Below, piece after piece: positions 45,087-52,463 of a DNA stretch of 64,000 nt; within the stretch, counting starts at the first letter, position 1; each line of letters opens with the position of its first letter. The position numbers were made by a program, and so were the translations under genes. The notes under the pieces were generated by a model, which had not been told where the DNA came from, did no database searches, and saw only the letters and a program-made list of their open reading frames with translations. Source of the stretch: SSC4 sp964443225 (lineage in GTDB: Bacteria; Chloroflexota; Anaerolineae; SSC4; Amarolineaceae). The DNA is taken from contig CAYUCC010000022.1 of the NCBI GenBank assembly GCA_964443225.1, positions 1 through 64,000 on the forward strand, written 5' to 3'.

Positions 45087-46009
45087 ACACCGCTATCGAA
45101 ACAGATCGTCTCGTCAAACAGTACCGACACGTCACTGCCGTGAACGACCTGTCACTGCGTGTGGCGCGCGGCGAGATCTACGCGTTCCTCGGCCTCAACG
45201 GCGCCGGCAAAACGACGACGATTCGTATGCTGCTGGGTATGGTCAAACCGACCGCCGGTGACGCCTGGGTGTTGGGTACGCGCATTCGCCCCGGCGAAAG
45301 AAAGCCCTGGCAGTCGGTCGGCTACCTCGTCGAGACACCCGATGCCTACCCCGAGCTGTCGGTACGCGAGAACCTGGAGGCAGTGCGCCGGCTGCGCCCA
45401 GGCACCCCGCGCCACGCTGTGGATCGGGTCATCGAGCAGCTGGGTCTGGCCGGGTATGCCGACCGGCGCAGCGGCACGCTGTCGCACGGCAATGCGCAGC
45501 GCCTCGGCCTGGCCAAGGCGCTGCTGCACAGTCCCGATCTGCTCATCCTGGACGAGCCGGCCAATGGGCTGGACCCGGCAGGCATCGTCGAAGTGCGCAA
45601 CTTGCTCCTCGATCTCGTAGCCTCGCGGGGTGCGACCATCTTCATGTCCAGTCACATTCTGGCCGAAGTGTCCCGTCTGGCGCAGCGCATCGGGATCATG
45701 CATGGCGGGCGTTTGCTGCAGGAGCTCGATGCCGATGAATTGGAGAACAACCGGCGACAGCGTCTGGTGGTGATGACACGCGACGTACCGGCGGCCTGCG
45801 CAGTTTTGGTGGCGGCCGGCTTTGCGGCCGGCATCACCGCCGAGGGCACCATCCAGGTCACAGATCGTCTGGCGATCGAGCAGCCGGATGACGTCGCCAC
45901 CCGACTGGTGCAGGCCGGCCATCCCCCGACGATGTTGGCCGTCGAACAGGAGGACCTGGAGGCCTATTTTCTGCGTCTCGTCGGTATGGATAGGGCCGCA
46001 ACCCCATGA
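45083..46009 (+). CDS. ABC-2 type exporter, ATP-binding subunit
   Basis: A 308-residue ATPase. Walker A GLNGAGKT is at 37-44, the signature reads LSHGNAQRLGLAKAL instead of LSGGQ, and Walker B is LLILDEPANGLDP with the switch His in SSHIL. The extra C-terminal region (215-308) is typical of drug, lantibiotic or Na+ exporter ATPases of the NatA/BcrA group. It overlaps both its neighbours by four bases (45083-45086 and 46006-46009). It works with the following membrane subunit as an exporter; the substrate is unknown. Confidence 0.92.
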   Translation: MNTAIETDRLVKQYRHVTAVNDLSLRVARGEIYAFLGLNGAGKTTTIRMLLGMVKPTAGDAWVLGTRIRPGERKPWQSVGYLVETPDAYPELSVRENLEAVRRLRPGTPRHAVDRVIEQLGLAGYADRRSGTLSHGNAQRLGLAKALLHSPDLLILDEPANGLDPAGIVEVRNLLLDLVASRGATIFMSSHILAEVSRLAQRIGIMHGGRLLQELDADELENNRRQRLVVMTRDVPAACAVLVAAGFAAGITAEGTIQVTDRLAIEQPDDVATRLVQAGHPPTMLAVEQEDLEAYFLRLVGMDRAATP

Positions 46010-46779
46010 ACAACCTGTGGCAGGCGATTTGGGTCGAAGCCCTCAAAGCGCGCCGTTCCAGGATGCCGCTGTTTACCGCCCTGGCGTTTGCCATGCTGCC
46101 CCTGGGTGGCGGCTTTTTTATGGTCATCCTCAAGGACCCCGAGTTTGCGCGCCAGGTTGGGCTGATCAGTGCCAAAGCGCAGCTGACGATGGGAACCGCC
46201 GATTGGCCAACCTATCTCGGTTTTCTGGCCCAGGGGGTGGCCGTAGGCGGTATTTTTCTGTTCGGAATGGTCAGCATCTGGGCCTTCGGACGCGAATATT
46301 CCGATCGCACCATCAAAGACCTGCTGGCGCTGCCCACGGCGCGGCCGGCCATCGTCCTGGCCAAATTCGTGATTGTGGCGGCATGGTCATTGGTGCTGAC
46401 GGCCGAGGTGTGTTTGATTGGGTGGATGGTGGGAATCGCGCTGCGTCTGCCGCCAGTTCCAGTGCAGTTGATTCAGCAGGGGGTCGTGACGACGGCGGTG
46501 GCGGCAGGTTTGACGATGCTGCTGGTCACACCGATCGCATTTTTTGCCTGTGCCGGGCATGGGTATCTACCGCCGGTCGGGATCATGATCCTGCTGGTGG
46601 TGCTGGCACAGGTGAGCGTATTCATCGGCCGGGGAGAATTTTTCCCCTGGGCCATACCGGCCTTGGTTGCACAGGGCGAACCCCTGGCGCTGGCCAGTGT
46701 CGCCTTGGTGATTCTGACCAGCATTGCCGGCGTGGTGAGCACGGTTGGCTGGTGGGAACGGGCCGACCAGACGCACTGA
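46006..46779 (+). CDS. ABC-2 type exporter, membrane subunit
   Basis: A 257-residue permease with six hydrophobic helices (starting about 22, 65, 115, 150, 180 and 220). The segment FGMVSIWAFGREYSDRTIKD, then LLALPTARPAIVLAKF, is the hallmark of the ABC2_membrane family (EYxxxTxxxLLxxPxxR). It would dimerise and pair with the ATPase encoded just upstream. The ATG overlaps the preceding stop. The next gene is convergent and only 9 bp away, so the operon ends here. Confidence 0.92.
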   Translation: MNNLWQAIWVEALKARRSRMPLFTALAFAMLPLGGGFFMVILKDPEFARQVGLISAKAQLTMGTADWPTYLGFLAQGVAVGGIFLFGMVSIWAFGREYSDRTIKDLLALPTARPAIVLAKFVIVAAWSLVLTAEVCLIGWMVGIALRLPPVPVQLIQQGVVTTAVAAGLTMLLVTPIAFFACAGHGYLPPVGIMILLVVLAQVSVFIGRGEFFPWAIPALVAQGEPLALASVALVILTSIAGVVSTVGWWERADQTH

Positions 46780-46788
46780 TTCGGCGCA

Positions 46789-47307
46789 TCACGCCTCGAG
46801 CAAAGGCTTCAACTGCGTCGCCCACGCCCGAATGGCGTCCCAGTCGCGGTGATCGCCTTCGGACCAGACGCCGAACAGTAGGCTGATGCGAAACATCAGA
46901 CGGTCGCGCCACGTCGGTACCTGGCTGATGTCGAGCACGCCGGCGAAGAGTCCTTCACTGACCGGCCGCACCTGGGTGCGCACCGGCTGCAGCCAGCCGG
47001 CAACCTGGGCGCGGTAATCTTTTTTGGGCATGGCCAGCGTCATGCAAACCAGGAACGCAGCGAAGGGTCGCTGTGCCAGGGCGCTGCGATGGGTCTGCAC
47101 GAACTGCATCGCCTCCGGCAGCCACTGTTTGTTTTGGATCGCGCTGCCGGCGACGACGGCCCGGTAGGGCGTCAGGTCGCTGACTTCGGTCATCGCACGC
47201 ACGTCCACCTGCGTGCCATCGGCGGCCAGCGTCTGGCCGATTGCTTCGGCAATGCCGGCGGTGGAGCCGGTGCGTGTGGCATAAGTCACCAGTATTATGT
47301 CGGACAT
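46789..47307 (-). CDS. Flavodoxin-domain protein (HemG-like)
   Basis: A 172-residue protein. The start MSDIILVTYATRTGSTAGIA (47307) has AGGAG 8 nt upstream on its strand. The T-x-T-G-S/T-x-x-(I/V)A phosphate loop is the FMN site of flavodoxins, and VAGSAIQNKQWLPEAMQFV is the second FMN loop. It is closest in pattern to the flavodoxin-type protoporphyrinogen-oxidase-like group. FMN-based electron transfer is expected; a role in haem synthesis is only a possibility since no hem genes are adjacent. It is a single-gene unit convergent with the ABC exporter. Confidence 0.85.
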   Translation of the reverse strand: MSDIILVTYATRTGSTAGIAEAIGQTLAADGTQVDVRAMTEVSDLTPYRAVVAGSAIQNKQWLPEAMQFVQTHRSALAQRPFAAFLVCMTLAMPKKDYRAQVAGWLQPVRTQVRPVSEGLFAGVLDISQVPTWRDRLMFRISLLFGVWSEGDHRDWDAIRAWATQLKPLLEA

Positions 47308-47425
47308 GATCGTGTCTCCTCTTGATGGTATCATCCTACCACCGCCGCATGCTGGCGTCAAGCAAACAGGGTCTCACACAAATTCTGACTTAGTGCGGCT
47401 GCCAGCCCATGATTTGACCGTGCAT

Positions 47426-47453
47426 TTGACAACGTGTGTATAGTGTGTATTAT
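47426..47453 (+). promoter_or_regulatory. Promoter of the HicB-like gene
   Basis: TTGACA (47426-47431), 16-nt spacer, TATTAT (47448-47453). The ATG at 47460 is 6 nt beyond the -10, so the transcript would be leaderless, the same layout as at hicA (31.9 kb). Confidence 0.6.
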
Positions 47454-47459
47454 ATGACG

Positions 47460-47681
47460 ATGCGTTTTCCGATAGTCATTCACAAAGACACGGATAGTGA
47501 TTATGGTGTAACCGTGGAGCTCTCGAAAATCAGCGGCAGAGCCAGACGTGTGAACGTCACTTTGCCGGAACGGCTGCTCGCGATCATGGACCAGTATGCA
47601 ACTAAACGTGGTGAGACTCGCTCGGCATTGATTGCCCAGGCTACCATGGAGTTCATGGCGGCTCACAACGAATCGGTGTGA
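47460..47681 (+). CDS. Internally deleted HicB-like protein with RHH domain
   Basis: A 73-residue protein. Residues 1-19 (MRFPIVIHKDTDSDYGVTV) are the first strands of a HicB antitoxin, which would normally continue with PDLPGC and a helical core of about 70 residues. Instead the sequence passes directly into ELSKISGRARRVNVTLPERL, then LAIMDQYATKRGETRSALIA, the C-terminal linker and ribbon-helix-helix domain of long HicB proteins. So the toxin-neutralising domain is missing while the DNA-binding domain is intact. No hicA lies next to it. ATG 47460 is preferred over 47454, which abuts the -10 box. Confidence 0.7.
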   Translation: MRFPIVIHKDTDSDYGVTVELSKISGRARRVNVTLPERLLAIMDQYATKRGETRSALIAQATMEFMAAHNESV

Positions 47682-47690
47682 TACAACGTG

Positions 47691-48623
47691 ATGCATGGAA
47701 CGTGCATGAGATACGCAGCGCGCCTGGTTGGTGCATTCCTCCTGACCTTGGCCACCATGGCTGGTTGTACTACGCCCATGATGCCCGCTTCGTCCCCGAG
47801 CGTATCTTCGAACGAGCGAGTCGTCACTGTAACAGACATCTCGACGCCATCGCCATCGGTACCGGTTGCGACGGCCACAGCGCCGACACCCGCCACGCGT
47901 GCACCAACTGACACAGCCTCGGTTCCCGTTTACACCTACCAAATCGTCAACACCTACCCGCACGACCCCAACGCCTTCACCCAGGGCCTGATTTATGCCG
48001 ATGGGCAGCTTTTTGAGGGTACCGGGCGTTACGGCCAGTCTTCCCTGCGTGAGGTCGACCTGCAAACAGGCCAGGTGCAGCGCCAGGTCGGGCTGCCCGA
48101 ACAGTTCTTTGGCGAAGGGATCACCCTGTTCGACGATCGCCTCTACCAGCTGACCTGGCAGTCGCAGCAGGGTTTCGTGTACGATGCCGCGACGTTTCGT
48201 CAGCTGGACACGTTCACCTATCCCACCGAGGGCTGGGGCCTGACGCACGACGACACGCGGCTGATCATGAGCGATGGCACGCCCACCCTCCGCTTCCTCG
48301 ATCCCCAGTCGCTGCAAGAAACCGGGCGTGTCACTGTGCGCTATGGCGACCAGCCGGTGGTGCGCCTCAACGAGCTCGAATACGTCGACGGTGAAGTCTA
48401 CGCCAACATCTGGCAGACCAACACCATCGTCCGCATCGATCCCCAGACCGGCCAGGTGGTGGGGGTGATCGACCTGACCGGCCTGCTGCAGCCCGCCGAC
48501 GTCACGCAGCCGGTCGACGTGCTCAACGGTATTGCCTACGACGGCGCCGGTGACCGCCTCTTCGTCACGGGCAAACTATGGCCAAAACTGTTCGAGATCG
48601 ATCTGGTACCCAAAAAAGATTGA
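47691..48623 (+). CDS. Glutaminyl-peptide cyclotransferase lipoprotein (plant/bacterial type)
   Basis: A 310-residue exported protein with a lipoprotein signal (lipobox TMAG, Cys26), a long Ser/Thr/Pro linker (27-75) and a five-bladed beta-propeller of the glutamine cyclotransferase family. Typical motifs: PHDPNAFTQGLIY, LFEGTGRYGQSSLREVDL, FGEGITLFDDRLYQLTWQ, LNELEYVDGEVYANIWQTN and LNGIAYDG. It converts N-terminal Gln of exported proteins to pyroglutamate. Start is ambiguous: GTG 47688, ATG 47691 or ATG 47706, none with a clear ribosome binding site. It is followed by GGGC-TTTG-GCCC and a T-run (48631-48647), a weak terminator. Confidence 0.88.
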   Translation: MHGTCMRYAARLVGAFLLTLATMAGCTTPMMPASSPSVSSNERVVTVTDISTPSPSVPVATATAPTPATRAPTDTASVPVYTYQIVNTYPHDPNAFTQGLIYADGQLFEGTGRYGQSSLREVDLQTGQVQRQVGLPEQFFGEGITLFDDRLYQLTWQSQQGFVYDAATFRQLDTFTYPTEGWGLTHDDTRLIMSDGTPTLRFLDPQSLQETGRVTVRYGDQPVVRLNELEYVDGEVYANIWQTNTIVRIDPQTGQVVGVIDLTGLLQPADVTQPVDVLNGIAYDGAGDRLFVTGKLWPKLFEIDLVPKKD

Positions 48624-48635
48624 AAGCTGCGGGCT

Positions 48636-48664
48636 TTGGCCCTTTTTCCAACCTGTGCTACAAT
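48636..48664 (+). promoter_or_regulatory. Candidate promoter of the carbamoyltransferase operon
   Basis: TTGGCC (48636-48641), 17-nt spacer, TACAAT (48659-48664). It overlaps the small GGGC/GCCC hairpin that ends the preceding transcript. Consensus match only. Confidence 0.35.
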
Positions 48665-48773
48665 CACGCCGGATCAAATTACCAGACTCTGATACGACGG
48701 TTTGCACAGCGCACCCGATGATCTCGTGGAAGAACGCGCTGAGCAATTGGGATTGCACGAGGCTTCAGTACTT

Positions 48774-49034
48774 ATGACGACGTTTATGGCGCGCACGATG
48801 CTCGTATGGCGACTGTGGTGGGCCAACTTCAAACGCATCATGCGCGTGATCGGCGACTTCCAGGCGCGCATTATCCTGTCGATATTCTATGCTGTGCTCA
48901 TCCTCCCGATGGGATTGCTGCTGCGTCCATTTTTTGATCCTCTGCACCTGCGCCGTCCAGCCGAACTTGCCTCATATTGGATGCCGCGCGAACCCCTGGA
49001 CGAAACCCTGGAAGGCGCCCGCCTGCAATCATAA
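48774..49034 (+). CDS. SxtJ-like small membrane protein
   Basis: An 86-residue protein with an amphipathic N-terminal helix and one or two membrane helices (about 30-52, ILSIFYAVLILPMGLLLRPF). The segment GDFQARIILSIFYAVLILPM resembles the SxtJ family, small membrane proteins that almost always precede carbamoyltransferase genes. Start 48774 is uncertain: a longer in-frame TTG start (48702) gives a charged leader of 24 residues. It is followed after 37 bp by the carbamoyltransferase. Function unknown; by context it may hold the enzyme at the membrane. Confidence 0.7.
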   Translation: MTTFMARTMLVWRLWWANFKRIMRVIGDFQARIILSIFYAVLILPMGLLLRPFFDPLHLRRPAELASYWMPREPLDETLEGARLQS

Positions 49035-49071
49035 CGTCCTTGAATTCTACTCTCATCTTTGGATCCGTTTG

Positions 49072-50865
49072 ATGTATATTTTAGGTGTCTCGTGTTTCTA
49101 TCACGACTCGGCAGCGGCGTTGCTGTGCGATGGCCAGTTGATCGCGGCCGCTGAGGAAGAGCGTTTTTCGCGTATCAAACACGATTACGGTTTTCCAACC
49201 CACGCCATCGAATTCTGCCTGCAGCGGGCCGGCATCACGGCCGATGATCTCGACTATGTCGTTTTCTACGAAAAGCCGCTGCCCAAGTTCGAGCGGATTT
49301 TGTTGACGATCCTGCAGACCGTACCGTATTCGTACACGGTCTTCCGCGAGGCGATGATTGCCTGGTTCAACGAAAAGCTGTGGGTCAAGGGGCTGCTGGT
49401 GGGCAAATTGGGTGTACCCACCCAAAAGATCCTGTTCGCCGACCACCACATGTCGCACGCGGCCAGCGCATTCTTCTGTTCGCCCTACCACGAAGCCGCG
49501 ATCATGACCGTCGACGGTGTGGGTGAATGGACGACCGCCTCCCTCGGCCACGCGCGCGCGAATTGGGATGGTGCGGGCGAAAACCGGATCGTCCTCGACC
49601 AGGAGATTCGTTTCCCGCACTCGTTGGGTTTGCTGTATTCGGCGTTCACTGCCTGGTTGGGTTTTCAGGTCAACGAGGGTGAGTACAAGGTCATGGGCAT
49701 GGCGCCCTACGGCACCCCGCGTTACGTCGACCGCGTCGAAAAACTGATCGATGTCCGAAGCGATGGGTCCTTTGCACTCGACATGAGTTACTTCCGCTTC
49801 CATCGATCGACCGAGAGCACCTACGGGTCGCGCTTCGAGGACCTGTTTGGCCCGGCGCGCGATCCCAACGCACTGTTTGTCACCGATCTCACACACCCCG
49901 GCAGCGACACTGCGCGTGACGTGGTCGAGCGTAACCAGTACTATGCGGATGTCGCAGCCAGTGTTCAGGTCCTCACCGAAGAAACCCTGCTCAAGATGGC
50001 GCACGCCGTGCATGCCCGTACCGGCCTGAAACACCTCTGTCTGGCGGGCGGGGTGGCCCTCAACAGCGTGGCCAACGGTCGCCTCCTGCGCGAGACACCC
50101 TTCGAGTCGGTCTACATCCAACCCGCGGCCGGCGATTCCGGCGGTGCCCTGGGTGCCGCGCTCTGGGCCTGGCACGTCGTGCTGCAGAAGCCCCGTCAGT
50201 TCACCCTGGAGCACTGCTACTGGGGCGCTGACTACGATGCGGCGGCCATCGACGAGTTCCTGCGGTCCAGGAGTATTCCCTACCAGGAACTACCGGAGGA
50301 GACGCTGCGCTCCCAGCTGGTCGACGATCTGCTCGCTGGCCGAGTGATCGGCTGGTACCAGGGACGTTTCGAGTGGGGACCGCGTGCCCTGGGCAATCGC
50401 TCCATTCTGGCCGATCCGCGGCGCGCTGAGATGAAAGAAATCGTCAACGAAAAGATCAAGTTCCGCGAGCCGTTCCGTCCCTTCGCCCCCGTGGTCCTCG
50501 AGGAGGCGACCAGCCGCTATTTTGATTTTGCCGACGCCTCGGCTCACTACCCGGCACGTTTTATGCTGCTGGTGGAGCCGGTCCTCGAAATGCGCCAGCA
50601 CGAGATTCCCGCCGTGACCCACGTTGGCGGCAGCGGACGCCTGCAGACGGTGCGCCGCACCTGGAACGAACGCTACTACGATCTGATCCACGACTTTGGA
50701 CAGGCCACCGGCACCCCGGTGCTGCTGAACACGTCGTTCAACCTGCGCGGTGAACCGATTGTCACCACGCCAGCCAACGCCTTCAATACGTTCAGCCGCA
50801 GCGAGATCGACGTGCTGGTGCTGGGAAACCATCTTGTACGCAAGGAATGGATGAATCGTCCGTGA
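49072..50865 (+). CDS. Carbamoyltransferase (NodU/TobZ/SxtI family)
   Basis: A 597-residue enzyme of normal family length. Start 49072 gives MYILGVSCFYHDSAAALL, the conserved YrdC-like/Kae1 beginning with the metal-binding HxSA. Further motifs: HHMSHAASAFF (Fe/nucleotide site), MTVDGVGEW, GEYKVMGMAPYG, LAGGVALNSVANGRL, RFEWGPRALGNRSILADPR and LLNTSFNLRGEPIV. It uses carbamoyl phosphate and ATP to carbamoylate a hydroxyl group of a sugar or natural product. It lies in an operon with SxtJ-like, SGNH and DUF5989 genes, which suggests modification of a cell-surface glycan or glycolipid. Confidence 0.93.
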   Translation: MYILGVSCFYHDSAAALLCDGQLIAAAEEERFSRIKHDYGFPTHAIEFCLQRAGITADDLDYVVFYEKPLPKFERILLTILQTVPYSYTVFREAMIAWFNEKLWVKGLLVGKLGVPTQKILFADHHMSHAASAFFCSPYHEAAIMTVDGVGEWTTASLGHARANWDGAGENRIVLDQEIRFPHSLGLLYSAFTAWLGFQVNEGEYKVMGMAPYGTPRYVDRVEKLIDVRSDGSFALDMSYFRFHRSTESTYGSRFEDLFGPARDPNALFVTDLTHPGSDTARDVVERNQYYADVAASVQVLTEETLLKMAHAVHARTGLKHLCLAGGVALNSVANGRLLRETPFESVYIQPAAGDSGGALGAALWAWHVVLQKPRQFTLEHCYWGADYDAAAIDEFLRSRSIPYQELPEETLRSQLVDDLLAGRVIGWYQGRFEWGPRALGNRSILADPRRAEMKEIVNEKIKFREPFRPFAPVVLEEATSRYFDFADASAHYPARFMLLVEPVLEMRQHEIPAVTHVGGSGRLQTVRRTWNERYYDLIHDFGQATGTPVLLNTSFNLRGEPIVTTPANAFNTFSRSEIDVLVLGNHLVRKEWMNRP

Positions 50866-52208
50866 CACATGCGATCTGGCGCGTCGTGCGCGGTGTACTG
50901 CTCGCTGTCTTTGGTGTGGTTGCAGCCCTGGTCCTGCTGGAACTTGGCGTGCGGGTGCTTGGCCTGGCACCACCACCCGAAAGTCCCGGTTGGTTTTGGC
51001 AGGGGCCAAACCCCGAAACCGGCTGGAGCCACATCCCAGGTGCGACCGGGCGCTGGTTCAACCCGCGTCACGAGTACGATGTCGACGTCACAATCAGCAG
51101 CCAGGGATTACGCGACGTGGAACACGACGTGCCCAAACCGGCGGACGTCTTCCGAATCTTGATTCTGGGCGATTCTTACGTCGAAGGCATACGCGTGCCG
51201 TTGGAGCAGACGTTCGGCAAACGCCTGGAGGATCGTCTTAACCAGGCGGGTCTGCCGATCCGCTTCGAGGTCGTGCTGGCTGGCGTCAGCGCCTGGGGCA
51301 CCGATCAGGAGCTGCTGTGGTTTCGTGACGAAGGGGTGCGTTACGAGCCAGACCTGGTGCTGTTGGGGTTCTTCCCCGGTAACGACTTCCTGAATAACTC
51401 CGAAGCGCTGGAAACGGCCAATTTTGGTGGCATTCGTAAGCCGTTTTTTCATCTGGAGAACGGTGAGCTGGTGCTGAAATACTACCCCTTCGACCCGGCC
51501 ACGGTACCTGCCAGCGAAACCGATCGTTCGCCTGGCACCGAGGAGGCGGCCGTCACCCCGAGCGAGCTGGAAAGCGCCCCCTTTGCCTCGTGGCGTCCGT
51601 GGCTGCACGAGAACCTGGCCCTCTACCGCTACACCATTCCGCTGGTGCGCGATGCCGTGCCAGGCCTGGCCAGGGCCATGGTCCGCTGGGGTTTGATCGA
51701 ACCAGGCCAGGAGGAGATCGACGCGGCGCTGCCTGCGGACTATATCCCGGTTGCCTACGGCGTCTATCGCCGGCCGCCCGATCAAGTCTGGCAGGATGCA
51801 TTCACACTGACGAACGCCATCATACGGTCGATGGACCGCGAGGTGGCCGAGCAGAGCGGTGCGCGCCTGGCAGTGGTGGTGCTGACCGCCCAGGAGCAGG
51901 TGTATACCGACCTGTGGAACAGCCTGCTCGATCGTTACGCACCGATGCGCGAGGCCGATTGGGACCTGGAGCAACCCAACCGCATCGTGCACGGGATCCT
52001 GGACGGCGCCAACATACCGTACGTCGACCTGCTGCCCACGTTCCGTACCCAGACCGAAGGTCCCAGCGAACTCCTGCATTTCCGACACGATGGACATTGG
52101 ACTGCGGCCGGTGAACAACTGGCTGCTGATACGATCTATGACTTCCTTGTGACTAACCGCCTGGTACCGATTGCCGGGTCCGCCACCGAGCCCGCTGACG
52201 CACCGTAA
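50847..52208 (+). CDS. Membrane-anchored SGNH/GDSL hydrolase
   Basis: A 453-residue protein with one N-terminal membrane helix (about 14-36). The SGNH blocks are ILGDSYVEG (nucleophile Ser), GVSAWGTDQE, FFPGNDF (oxyanion Asn) and HFRHDGHWTAAGEQ (Asp and His). It resembles the acyl-esterases or acyltransferase-like proteins (AlgX/AlgJ type) found in exopolysaccharide loci. The gene begins inside the carbamoyltransferase: ATG 50847 with AAGGA close by, or GTG 50862 in a GTGA overlap with the stop. It may add or remove acyl groups on the same molecule that is carbamoylated. Confidence 0.85.
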   Translation: MDESSVTHAIWRVVRGVLLAVFGVVAALVLLELGVRVLGLAPPPESPGWFWQGPNPETGWSHIPGATGRWFNPRHEYDVDVTISSQGLRDVEHDVPKPADVFRILILGDSYVEGIRVPLEQTFGKRLEDRLNQAGLPIRFEVVLAGVSAWGTDQELLWFRDEGVRYEPDLVLLGFFPGNDFLNNSEALETANFGGIRKPFFHLENGELVLKYYPFDPATVPASETDRSPGTEEAAVTPSELESAPFASWRPWLHENLALYRYTIPLVRDAVPGLARAMVRWGLIEPGQEEIDAALPADYIPVAYGVYRRPPDQVWQDAFTLTNAIIRSMDREVAEQSGARLAVVVLTAQEQVYTDLWNSLLDRYAPMREADWDLEQPNRIVHGILDGANIPYVDLLPTFRTQTEGPSELLHFRHDGHWTAAGEQLAADTIYDFLVTNRLVPIAGSATEPADAP

Positions 52209-52220
52209 GGAGAAGAACGA

Positions 52221-52409
52221 GTGGACATCAAACGTACGACACGCGATGCCGGCGCACGGGTCAGTCTCGTGGGTGAGATGATGGCCTACCTGACGAAACG
52301 TCGTCTGTGGTTTCTCATTCCGATGATAACTGTCCTGCTGTTGTGTGGTTTGTTGATTGCGCTGGCCCAGGCGACGGCAATTGGCCCCTTCATCTACACG
52401 CTGTTTTGA
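52221..52409 (+). CDS. DUF5989-family small membrane protein
   Basis: A 62-residue protein starting with GTG at 52221, 8 nt after AAGGAG (52207-52212). It has a short basic N-terminus (FLxER-like MMAYLTKRRLWFLIPMI) and one hydrophobic helix (about 30-50), ending ALAQATAIGPFIYTLF; the final PFIYTLF is the hallmark of DUF5989. These proteins occur almost only beside carbamoyltransferases and SxtJ. Function unknown; a membrane partner of that complex is likely by context. Confidence 0.88.
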   Translation: MDIKRTTRDAGARVSLVGEMMAYLTKRRLWFLIPMITVLLLCGLLIALAQATAIGPFIYTLF

Positions 52410-52463
52410 CCCGAATGCCATGAAACACTGGCTGGACGGCACCTCCCCCAGGGACCGGCGTAG

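Noticed and set aside
51108..52442. 444-codon - strand frame opposite the SGNH hydrolase
   Set aside because: The + strand has all SGNH blocks and a ribosome binding site; the antisense frame has neither.
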